DNA of 64,000 nt, from contig JAKCPI010001012.1 of the NCBI GenBank assembly GCA_023213315.1, forward strand, positions 1-64,000, written 5' to 3'. Positions 54,746 through 64,000 of the stretch are shown piece by piece (the stretch's first letter is position 1; the number at the start of each line of letters is the position of its first letter). The notes beneath the pieces are model-generated. The model ran no database searches, was not told where the DNA came from, and saw only the letters and a list, made by a program, of their open reading frames with translations. A program made the translations under genes and the position numbers. This stretch comes from Euborellia annulipes. Taxonomy: Eukaryota > Arthropoda > Insecta > Dermaptera > Anisolabididae.

Positions 54746-55796
54746 TAAATGGTCTAAGATGCCGACCAAAAAATGAAAGCCAAACTATGGATGGGAAATC
54801 TGCACAGATTCGGTCAATGCAGAACCGGTTGACACAGTCACTAATCGTTCTTGAACTTCAGAAACGTATTAAAAAAATTTTTTTTGAAAGGTAAGAAAAA
54901 CCTTATTAAAATTCTAATTTTCAAATGTTTGGTTATAAACCCTTAAAAAATTGTTAGCATTTTCTGCTGAATTGTATTGTAAGTCATCATCATTAAAAAA
55001 GAGAGAGAGAAAAAGAAAAAGTCTCGATTCATGAAGAAATCCGATTTGTTGTGTTGATAATTAATTCATCAAGGAAGAAGCAAAAAGCGAGGCGTTTTTT
55101 TATATTTTTTATTTTTATTGTGACTTCTGTTGATTTCTATGTCACCGATTTTTGGCACCTTCTGGGAATTTGAGAGGATTCCTAATTAAAGCGTTTGATT
55201 TGGATTAGACAAGGGTGACAGAAGAAAGAGAGACAGAGGCAGCCGTCGCCTCCTGCGGCGAACATCGCCCCCTGTAGAGGCGACCGTCGCCCTTTTAGCC
55301 ACTTCGGTCAATGCTCCACCCTCTATGTTTTTTTTATTCCTTTAATTATTCCACTCGAATAGTGTGAATTTTTATTTAAAAGCTTCTCATCGGTTAATTT
55401 AGTGTAATAATCGAACATATTGTGTAGATGACAAATCGTGTGCTTTAATTGGGCATTTATCCCGAAGAATAATGTGACATTTGAAAAACCGAACGGTTTT
55501 AAGGGAAAAAGTGCAGGGGGAGGGAGGAAGAAAATTACAACAAAAAAATTAGAATCAGAAAAAATGACAAAATTTGCATTTCTACTTTTCAGTATGTTAT
55601 TTGAAATAAAATTTAATTGCTATCAACACGGTTGGTTGACAAAGAGGAATCAGCGTGTGAAACGAACCCCGGTAGCCATCGGTATTTATCAATAAAATTT
55701 CTGTTTAAATCCCTTCAGTTGCCGGAAAGGGCAAAATTAAAAAAGAAAATTGCTATCAACAATAAAGGATTAAATAAATTCTGCTCCAATTTCTAG

Positions 55797-55975
55797 AATT
55801 TGCACAGCTCAGAGGTAGAGCATTAGCTTCTGGTGCCAAAGGTCGGGGGCACACATCCCGTCCGGGAAAAAAAATTTATTTCAATTGAATTGGATACCAA
55901 TCAAATGAAATAAATAGACACGGGTCTTTATGGCCTCAGTTGCTAAAAAAAGACCTTAAATTAAAAAAATTTTAA
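55797..55975 (+). mobile_element. SINE family 2
   Basis: AGCTCAGAGGTAGAGCATTA (A box), GGTCGGGGGCACACATCCCG (mutated B box), TTTCAATTGAATTGGATACC, GGGTCTTTATGGCCTCAGTT, then AAAAAAAGACCTTAAA. A tail fragment without head precedes it at 55705-55745. Confidence 0.8.
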
Positions 55976-56024
55976 TTATTCAGATCAGTCTGTTCAAAAA
56001 AATTTCTTGAAGAGTAGAATGATA

Positions 56025-56080
56025 GGTCTTCTTCTTCTGTCCTCGCCTTATTCCCGGGGTGGGCGGACCTCACTTTTACC
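56025..56080 (-). mobile_element. LINE 3' tail, second copy
   Basis: Minus strand: GTCCGCCCACCCCGGGAATA, AGGCGAGGACAGAAGAAGAA. Same hairpin plus GAATAAGGCGA plus (GAA)n design as 23649-23699. The adjoining 56080-56340 is more complex sequence that could be more of the same element; not recognised. Confidence 0.5.
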
Positions 56081-56599
56081 CTACAACCCTATCAAGCGTT
56101 TTTGCGACCGGAAGAAATAGGACAGGCCGGCCCGTCGCACGGTCTGTTTAAAAGAGGAATGAAGAGACAGACATAACAAAGAACTGTCTGTCCCAGCTTG
56201 GACAGCTCGTGGTCGCCATTGATTGATACTGGCGACCGTAGGCATTAGTTGAAACATAGTAACTTGTGAAACCTAGTGTGTAATACGTATAAATTTAATA
56301 AAACAATTTGAAACACCTAACCAAGTGTTTAATTTAAATTCCCTTATTAGACATGTTTTGTTTTTCTGCGCTTCGAAAAATATGCAGAATAAAATCAGTC
56401 AATCAGCTCTTCTAGTTTTTGGGAATTTTTTATCAAGTAAAAAAAGCAACAAAATTAATAATAATAAATAATCAAATTCTGATTTAAAAGAGAAACGCTG
56501 AATTTGAAAATTGTCAGAAGTGCTAGATCACGCGATTGTTTGATAATAAATAATCAAAGTATAGTGTCCGGGGAGGGGAATTTTTGGGGGGGGGGAAAA

Positions 56600-56870
56600 T
56601 TTTTAATATGTGTCCGGGTTCCGAACCCAGGCCGTGTGGGTGAGACACGAGTGGGACTTTCTCAGCGGGAGGCAGTGGACCTCATTTGCTCACCATCTGT
56701 CTCTCTCGCTCTCGCTCTCGCTCTCTTTTGGACCCCACGCGCCTCTCTCTCTTTCATGTCACTTGGCTGCTGACTTATCATTATAAAGGAGTCCCCATTG
56801 AAGGGTGGGTGCCAAGCAGATGTGTTCTGTCTGCACAGCGGGAGAGATCTTCAATCGCTAAATCTTAATC
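56600..56870. other. GC-richer unique island
   Basis: Higher-complexity DNA with a (TCTCGC)n tract at 56697-56730. Frames are short and overlap on both strands. It could be a regulatory region or a non-coding exon; no motif identifies it. Confidence 0.35.
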
Positions 56871-57974
56871 ACAATCTGCACTTGGGAGAGAAGGATGGGA
56901 TTCCCTTAAAAAGTTAAGCTTCTTATCCAGAGACGAAGAACTTAGGGAACTCATTAAAATAAGTAACCCTAATGATCTGGTTAATTTTAAACAAATTTGG
57001 AGTCCCGGATATATTTTTTTAGGAGAATATTTCATTTGTTTTGTAGACAAGAGAGTTTTTATTATCCGAGTTTCATTGGGAATAAAAAAAGTAAGAGAGA
57101 TAGATGTGTGGTGTGTAGCTCGTAACCTTTTAGTGTCCACTCTATGTTCATGAATTTTGGAAGAAATTTTACATACATTGAATATTGATTTTAACTATTC
57201 TTCTTTCCTCGTCTTATTCACGTATTTCGGGGATGGTAGAGTAAATATTAGATCCCGACAAAGGGATGTTGGCAATATTTGATGCTTAATAAGGTCTTCT
57301 GGCTCGGGTTACTCATAATCGCCATTCTTGTTTACCAAGGTATTAGATAGAAAAAATTTTAAATTAATTTGAAAATAAATCAGTGAGAATTCGGATATCC
57401 GATGATGAGCATTTAATACAGACAGCAAATCATTGATATAATAAAGAAGAACACGCTTAACCTTCGAGTTAAAAAAAAAATGAATTTTTTCACAGTAGTA
57501 GTCCTACTAATAATGTATTTAAATGAATAATTTATGAAAATTCTCAAATAGATATAAGCTTACATTTCTGCCATGTTCCCAGCCCGAAAAGAAGAGCAAC
57601 AGCCACCAAGACCAATGTTGTTAAGCAATGCCAAGAGCTAATGAACCTCGAGATAGGTGACCTCAAGAGTATTGGAGCCGGCTTCTTCACTTCTAGTCAA
57701 TCAGCAGTTTGCACTTCTAGTCAATTAGCAGTTTGCTAAACTTATACAACAGATAGTAAATCATCGAAATAGTAAACAAGAACACTTAACCTTCGAGTTA
57801 AAAAAGTGAATTTTTTCACATGTACCATAATTAGTTATCTGAGGAATAAGAAGCTATAATAGTAGTAGTAGTAATTTTCTTGGCCTCCAACCGTTGGCAA
57901 TTTAGCCACAAAAGAAGCTATTAATTAAGTTATCTGAAGTTAGCAATACAATAAAGGCATTATTATAAAATTGT

Positions 57975-58250
57975 TTTTTTTCTTTTTTTTTTTTTTTTAA
58001 ACATTCACACTTTTTTCTCATTCACACTCACATTCACACACACATTCACACAGTCTATTCGGCAACTTAGGCCATTTAAGACTTTGACGATAACCGTTTG
58101 AATTTATCTATATTGGAGTCCAGGCATTCTTATTTAAGCCATTTGGTATCCAAATAACTTAAATAAAATCATCGGACTGCCTGGGGTCCGAACCCGCGAC
58201 TTTTGGTATACGAGGTTAGCACGCTAACCTCTACGCCAAACCCCGAGGGC
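57975..58250 (-). mobile_element. tRNA-derived SINE, family 1
   Basis: Inverted copy with a long poly(T), clear B box (GGTCCGAACCCGCGAC) and A box (CTAACCTCTACGCCAAACCC). Target duplication TAAAATTGTT / TAAAAATTGTT. One of the better preserved copies. Confidence 0.92.
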
Positions 58251-58905
58251 TAAAAATTGTTAAAAATTAAAATTAAAAATTAAATTAATTAGAGCTACGG
58301 TAATTAATTAAAAAAAAAATTTTAATTATAAAAAAAATAAATAAAATAGGCTTGTGTTTCTAGTTTCACCCCTTAATTAAGTCTTATACCTAACATTGGG
58401 TCTTAGCTAATTAACTACAACCTGGATTGTTATTTAATCATATGATTAGCTTAAATAGAACTGAAAAGTTTCGAAAGTAGTAGTATCCGAGAGGTAGGTA
58501 GTTAATCTGAAGCAGTCCTCGTTGTTGGACATGGGTCATTAAAATATTGTATTAATCAAATGGCCATAAAAGGTATCATATTAAAAAGAAGGAAAGGAAA
58601 AAATGTTTATATAATTATTTAAACAAATTTCTTAATTAAAATGTTATTTAAATATGAACAATTACTAATGAAGTAACTGCATTTAATTTATATAACAACC
58701 GCAATGAAAAGATCAGGGAAGTGATCTTTTTATGTATAAATAAAAAAAAAAGAACAAAAATTCTTATTTAAATGAAATTGTAACGAGAATAATCGCGTCG
58801 CATTGCTAATTTCAATTAAGTTTCGACAACAAGTAGGACAAGTAGGAGGTTATACATGAAGTAGGTGTAAATAAACGAAGGGGGGGCTTAAAGTTACAGA
58901 TTATT

Positions 58906-59290
58906 GTGAAAAAGAGAGGAAAATGGTCAATTGGAGCGTCAATCGTGGGCGCTACACACAATAAGGAGCCATTTCCTGGCATCCATATACGAGGCGGAAG
59001 TGCCGAGATGGATCATCATCATCAGACTGATGATGCTGACGAGGAGCAGCCCACATGGCTGGCCACTCGGCCTTCAATTATTCACATTCAATTCCTTAGG
59101 TCCTTTTAGCAATTCTCGGACTGACTGGACAATAAAGCCCTTTAGGGGGCACCCACCCTCCCAGTGGCAGTTGTAACGATGACGACCTCCGAGTCAACGA
59201 CTCAATTCCCGCGTGTCGAGGAAAATGACCACAAAACGCCCCTTTAGCAAGACCCATTCAAAGGGAAATCCATCAACAGGCACAAAAGTT
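58906..59290. other. GC-richer unique island
   Basis: Non-repetitive sequence (GATCATCATCATCAGACTGA, GGCTGGCCACTCGGCC, AACGATGACGACCTCCGAG) in otherwise AT-rich DNA. Overlapping short frames on the plus strand have no recognisable domain. Upstream of the zinc-finger gene, so an enhancer or untranslated exon is possible. Confidence 0.35.
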
Positions 59291-60773
59291 GTTTTATATA
59301 CATGTCGAAAAATTTTATTCAGCTTTTAATTTATTGTTATAACTGGCTGTCACTACCTGAATTTAGTAAAATTCTTCTTCATTTTGATGGTTAATAATAA
59401 TTTTATGTCTTCTTTTGAACAGTTTAATCTCAAGAAAGTTTGGTGATGTTAGGATTATTCAGTATACAAAATTTCTTAGAAAATAGATAGTTAATTTATT
59501 TTTCGTCCTGATTTTTGAGGGTCCATTTTCAGTTTTTTTTTTTTTTTTTTTTTTCGAGAAACACTCTGATTTGGATTTGAACTTTGAATTCAGAAATAAT
59601 AATTCTTTTTTTTTGTGAGTAATTTTTTTTGTTCTCCATCAGTAAAACCAAGATTTGTTGGAGATCCAGGGTTTGATCTGAGGGGTACTCTATTTATCAT
59701 AAAATTTATTCATAAAATAATTGATAAATGTAAATAAAAAGGATCAAATCTTCAAAGGGTCCAACTGGTCCTTGCCCCGAATCTCCAATCATCCTGTGAT
59801 TTATGATCCAGTTGGACACAGGAAAAAAATTGATGTGATTATGGCAATCACTTATTTTATCTTTCCTATGATGTACAAGAGTAAAGTGTGCTTGAAACAA
59901 TTTTGAGGGAAAAATGAGAGTATACATTTTAGAGAGGATAAAAAAATTTTTTTCCTCAAAATGCCTCCTTTTTAAAACAATCGAATTATAATAATCAGGA
60001 TATTTTTCAATAAAAAAAAATAAGTGATTTATGATATTTAATCAAAATCGTTGGAGCGAATTTTGAGAAAATCGAAAAAACTGACAAAGTTCATCGGTAA
60101 AGCCATTGACCACAAGGACGTCATTTAAGGGAGGAAGGGGGCAGAGGGCCAGAGGGGGCATTTGCTCCCCCTCCTAAGGCTTTGGAAAAAATAGTAAATT
60201 ATGACCTTAGCCCTTAAATACGAACACACACTTTCTTTATAAATAAGTATAGAAGAGGGTATAGATAAATATATAGAGGTATATATATTAAGTATCGCAG
60301 GTAGTAAAAAATTTTATTTATAAGCTTATTTTCGCGGCCCAGTGGTAGGTAAGAGATAGTGAAAATCGTTAAATGAAAATTTTTGTTTTTCAGGAGCACT
60401 TAGAAGGGAGATCTTTTCCTATCGCATCATATTTAATCCTCAAATATATATTTCTTACTCTTTGGTAATTTTTACAAAATTATCATTATATTTGTAATTT
60501 TATTTATATTTACTTTTGTCTTGCATTAATACTTCATATCAGTTTCATGAATTTGGAAATAGAACATATCAATTTACATAGGCCTATTTCGAAATACTAA
60601 AATTAAACTTAAATATTAATTATTATGTTTAGGGACAATACTATTGTATTTACAATATTTGAGTATAACTTATTGATTTAATCGAATAGAATGGGGCAGG
60701 GTGATATTTAGCAACAAACATGGGTCAGAATTTTGGATATCAAATAGGGCCTACTTCCTCGAATGTTTGTGTG

Positions 60774-60950
60774 GGGCCGGTTGCTTCACTTTTAATTAAC
60801 TAGCTATCCCTCGGATAAGTTAGTTGTCTATGACTTGCGAGTCTTCAGTTCTAGTTAAGCTAATCTTATGATTAAATAAGACCAAAGATCGCAGATTAGC
60901 TAAGACCCAAAGTTCGGGATGAAATTAGAAATTCAAGCCTTGTTTATTAC
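60774..60950 (+). mobile_element. Harbinger-like terminal fragment
   Basis: GGGGCCGGTTGCTTCACTTT is the same end as at 41459, followed by TTAACTAGCTATCC and AGCTAATCTTATGATTAAAT. Inverted pieces of this interior lie at about 58350-58460. No right terminus found. Confidence 0.6.
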
Positions 60951-61474
60951 CTTTATTAAATTGATAAATTATCAAAACTTTCCTTATACCTCAAATATTT
61001 AAATATAGATATATGTGGAAAACTTTTTTAAATTTTAAGGTTAAACGTATTCTTGTTTACTATATCGATGATTTGCTAGTTACTAGAAGAGAAGCAACTT
61101 GCCCTAAAACCTAAAATCCCTTTGACAAATATAATACGAACTTCTTTCCAAATTAATAATATTGTAATAAATATTGTATATTGAAAGAATATGTTTAATT
61201 CTTATCTTTTTAATGAATATAATTATGGTGATTAAAGATTTTCCCATCTGTTAATATGAGGAAGTGGATATTGCCTAACGCAAAAATTAGAAAAATTCTT
61301 TGTAGCTAATACCTAGTTGGAGGTTAAATATGGCAAAGCTAACAAACGCCTTAGAATGTATCATAAGATAGAGTGCCCGCCATACGCGGCCCATAAATCG
61401 GCTATCGAATTTTTTCTTCTTTCTATTGCCTCATCAAACCCGCATATTTATCTCAAAAGGAAGATGTCTAGTTA

Positions 61475-61729
61475 CAGGGGCGTATATATGGGGGGGGGGG
61501 CCGAGGGGCCCGGGCCCCCCCGAAATTTCCCAAACACATATACATATATAGGGATATACAGACATCAGCGCAACAAATTTTTCCACAGGATGGAAATCTT
61601 TGGTTCCACAAAAGAAAAAATGTTCAGCAAAAAATTTCGTGTGAAAAAATTTAGTTTCTTAAAAAAAAATTTTCCGCAGAAAAATTTTTGAGTTGGGCCC
61701 CCCGAAAAAAATTTCTATATACGCCCCTG
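61475..61729. mobile_element. hAT MITE, TSD TCTAGTTA
   Basis: CAGGGGCGTATATATGGGG to TATATACGCCCCTG, 255 bp, with exact TCTAGTTA flanks (61467-61474, 61730-61737). Closest to 13244-13504 (ACACATATACATATATAGGG shared). Confidence 0.95.
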
Positions 61730-61739
61730 TCTAGTTAAA

Positions 61740-63300
61740 ATGACATACTTGGAAGTAGAAAATTCAAATTTTTATTTTCTGTCAAACAATGATTTTAAAA
61801 TGTGATAAGATCTGGTGGTTGTGTGAATAATCTTGATCTTAGGAATAAATCAAAAATAAATCAATCAAAATAAAAGTCTTCCTTCATATGCCTTTCGATT
61901 TGAGGAATCTTTTTTGGTCTTCTTCAGTCTTTAATTGAAAATTTGCAAAAAGAAAGAACACAATGTCTATGTGATCGTAAGGCTTTTATTTTGGCTCATT
62001 TCCTAAGGGTAACATTTGAGAATGTAGAATTTAAAATGATATTTCGAACCTGATAAATGAACTAAGCATGCACTATTATATGCAGCAAGTTCGTCCTTGC
62101 AAATAGACCTAGCGCATAGAGTGGCTTCATTTTGTTTAAAGGACATTCTCAAACGTGCTTGCCAAAATTTTGCATGATTATATAGCTTTGGATGATGATT
62201 AAAATGATAAATAAATTTGAATTTAGAAGTCTGATCAGGAAACTAACTGTTCGACATAATTACACCGATATAAGTAGGATTAAGAAATAAATAAATTTTT
62301 ACAAATTTCACGACGATTCTTCTAATAATTAAGCTCAAAGGGCCAGAACGTGTTGGAAGTTGAATTAATACAATTCAAAAATAAATTTAATAATAATTCC
62401 TAGAATTTGTCAAAGTTTTTGTTTCATGCTTGTATCAGATGTAATTTACTTAAAATAAATACAAATGACGTATAATTATCTTAATATTTAAATACATAAA
62501 AGAGAAACAAATTAAGGATTAGTGACATCCCAAAAAATTTTTCGAACCTAATTATTATGTTAAAATTTTTCAATATAAGATCAAGAGAACTAGCCAGCAA
62601 AAAAAAAAAAAAAAAACAATGAGAGGAAAAAAAACATGAAATTTAACATAAGAGAATTAATTTAGACAGACATAGGCTAAATTTCGAAAGAATTATTTAA
62701 TCATCTCTAAAAAATTTCAAAAGTGAATGAAATCCCCATCATTATTGAAAGTGAAGAAAAGACTGACATAGAAAGATAAGAAATGTCAGTCCTAGCTGGA
62801 GTAACTCGTTAGTATATTAAAGATACCAAAAAGAGCTCGAATAAATTGTATTTATTTCTTTTAAAATTTCTAAATAAAAATTTTATTTTTCATTCCTACT
62901 GAAGACTATAGCGTGAGCTAATTAGAAAACAGAGAGGTGGTTGTCCTTTCGCACCTATCCCTATCCCCCCTGAATGACCTCTAGGAATTTAGTATGCCTC
63001 TGGAAACTTATATATAAATTGTAATATCGATTACTTCTGCCGATTTAGTCTTTGGTGTATACATATACTCAAATCTCCCTTGGTAATTTCAAGATCTATT
63101 TATATTCAAGTGAATATTTAGATATTTAATTTTAATCTCGAAAAAAAAAATCAGGCGAAAGTTCGTCTTTGAATTGTGGATCAGAAAGATGGTAGTATAA
63201 AAAAAAAACTTCATTACCTAGTGATCTGTGATTTGCTTTGGAGCGATAAAATAAAGGTATGATAAATTATCATAATTTATCGGAAATATTTGTAAAAATA
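61740..63300. other. No feature seen
   Basis: AT-rich sequence without convincing frames, repeats with defined ends or RNA genes. A poly(A) run at 62599 is the only clear tract. Confidence 0.4.
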
Positions 63301-63335
63301 TAAGGATGTGGTGAAAAATAAAAGTGTATATTTTG

Positions 63336-63475
63336 TCGACGTTTCGAGTGTCGCTTGCACTCATCATCAGTCGCTCGCTAATAATGACCTTCATCAGGGC
63401 AATACATCTTAATTGACAATATTTGCCCTAATGAAGATCGTGATTGGCGAACGAAACATCGACGAATGAAAATTA
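63336..63475. other. Decayed hammerhead-like motif pair
   Basis: Minus strand 63338-63370: CTGATGA, T, stem II GAGTG-CAAGCGA-CACTC, GAAA, CGTC, but no pairing stem I. A degenerate, inverted partner (CTAATGAAGATCGTGA then CGAAACATCGAC) is at about 63428-63464. Confidence 0.5.
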
Positions 63476-63708
63476 AATAAAAGATTATTTTATTTAATCT
63501 TCTGGCTGCAAAATTCCTTCTAATCCTGATTTTTAAACAAAAATTAAGGGTAATGACGAAATGATTCTTCTTTCTGCCCCTCTCCGAAGTCTGACTAATT
63601 ATAAACATGATAATTCTTCTTACATGTTTTATAATTTCAATGAAATGTTCAAATAGAAAAATTAGTATCGATAACTTCACCTATCCAAAGATTTAACGAT
63701 CTTAGTGA

Positions 63709-64000
63709 GAGTTTTTTACTTTCTCTTACCTATATATAGGTATATGTTAATATACATATATATATATATATATATAGATAGAGAAAGTATTAGTTTCATG
63801 TCAAAAATTCGATTCGATTTTATGGATTTTGATGGATATATATACGTTTTGAGGTCCGCTGAATCCAAAAAAGTGATTTTCGCGACATGGTCTGTCTGTG
63901 TGTGTGTCTGTCGGTGTGTGTTCAATTTTAAGCATGAAGGAATTGAGCTAGGAGCTAGGAGGTTGAAATTTTATATTTAAGTTAAACACCCCCTTGAAAA
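63709..64000 (+). repeat. Dispersed repeat, TACTTTCTCTTACC family (runs off the window)
   Basis: TACTTTCTCTTACCTATATA, a (TA)n stretch, GATAGAGAAAGTATTAG, then TTTTGAGGTCCGCTGAATCC, GACATGGTCTGTCTG and AAGCATGAAGGAATTGAGCT. The two open frames over it are on opposite strands and have no homology. Confidence 0.75.

Noticed and set aside
61317..61691. 124-aa plus-strand frame
   Set aside because: More than half of it is the hAT MITE at 61475-61729; the remainder has no recognisable domain.
1..64000. CRISPR arrays
   Set aside because: The tandem arrays (4862-5985, 8640-9975, 43500-44450) lack unique spacers; all units are variants of one another inside eukaryotic transposons.

Overview
This is an AT-rich, repeat-dense piece of an animal nuclear genome. 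Introns with GT..AG borders, tRNA-derived SINEs with poly(A) tails, many non-autonomous DNA transposons and one intron-rich multi-zinc-finger gene point to a metazoan. Repeat types and gene structure suggest an arthropod, but the species cannot be named from the sequence. There are no bacterial-type operons; most long open frames are repeat artefacts or out-of-frame shadows of exons.

The one clearly recognisable gene lies on the minus strand from 48994 down to a stop codon at 32030. It has 18 exons with mutually consistent splice phases, giving 1208 residues plus stop in the window; the N-terminal exon(s) lie upstream. It encodes a protein of about 24 C2H2 zinc fingers that matches the ZNF423/ZNF521 family (Drosophila Oaz), a transcription cofactor of EBF/SMAD pathways. 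Two large introns (about 3.8 and 4.0 kb) and several small ones carry transposons.

From 1 to about 27 kb the window is layered repeats: diverged segmental duplications, SINEs, hAT-type elements with exact 8-bp target duplications (several with a filled/empty-site comparison inside the window), TTAA-flanked MITEs, a 2.8-kb TA-flanked foldback element, and two GC-rich minisatellites, one within a complete hAT-type element and one starting at a hAT-like terminus. Exon-like segments with good splice signals, some repeated, lie on the minus strand here but do not join into a recognisable protein.

27-32 kb holds nested hAT elements and the region 3' of the zinc-finger gene. 49-64 kb, upstream of the first visible exon, is intergenic or 5' intron sequence with SINEs, dispersed repeats and a few more complex, GC-richer islands without a recognised product.

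The most interesting non-genic signal is a set of hammerhead-ribozyme-like motifs (CTGANGA, stem II hairpin, GAAA, a 4-nt self-complementary stem III, then a stem I that pairs back). Four have a complete core and pairing stem I, and several others are decayed; many sit in inverted-repeat elements, as expected for Penelope-like or related retroelements.
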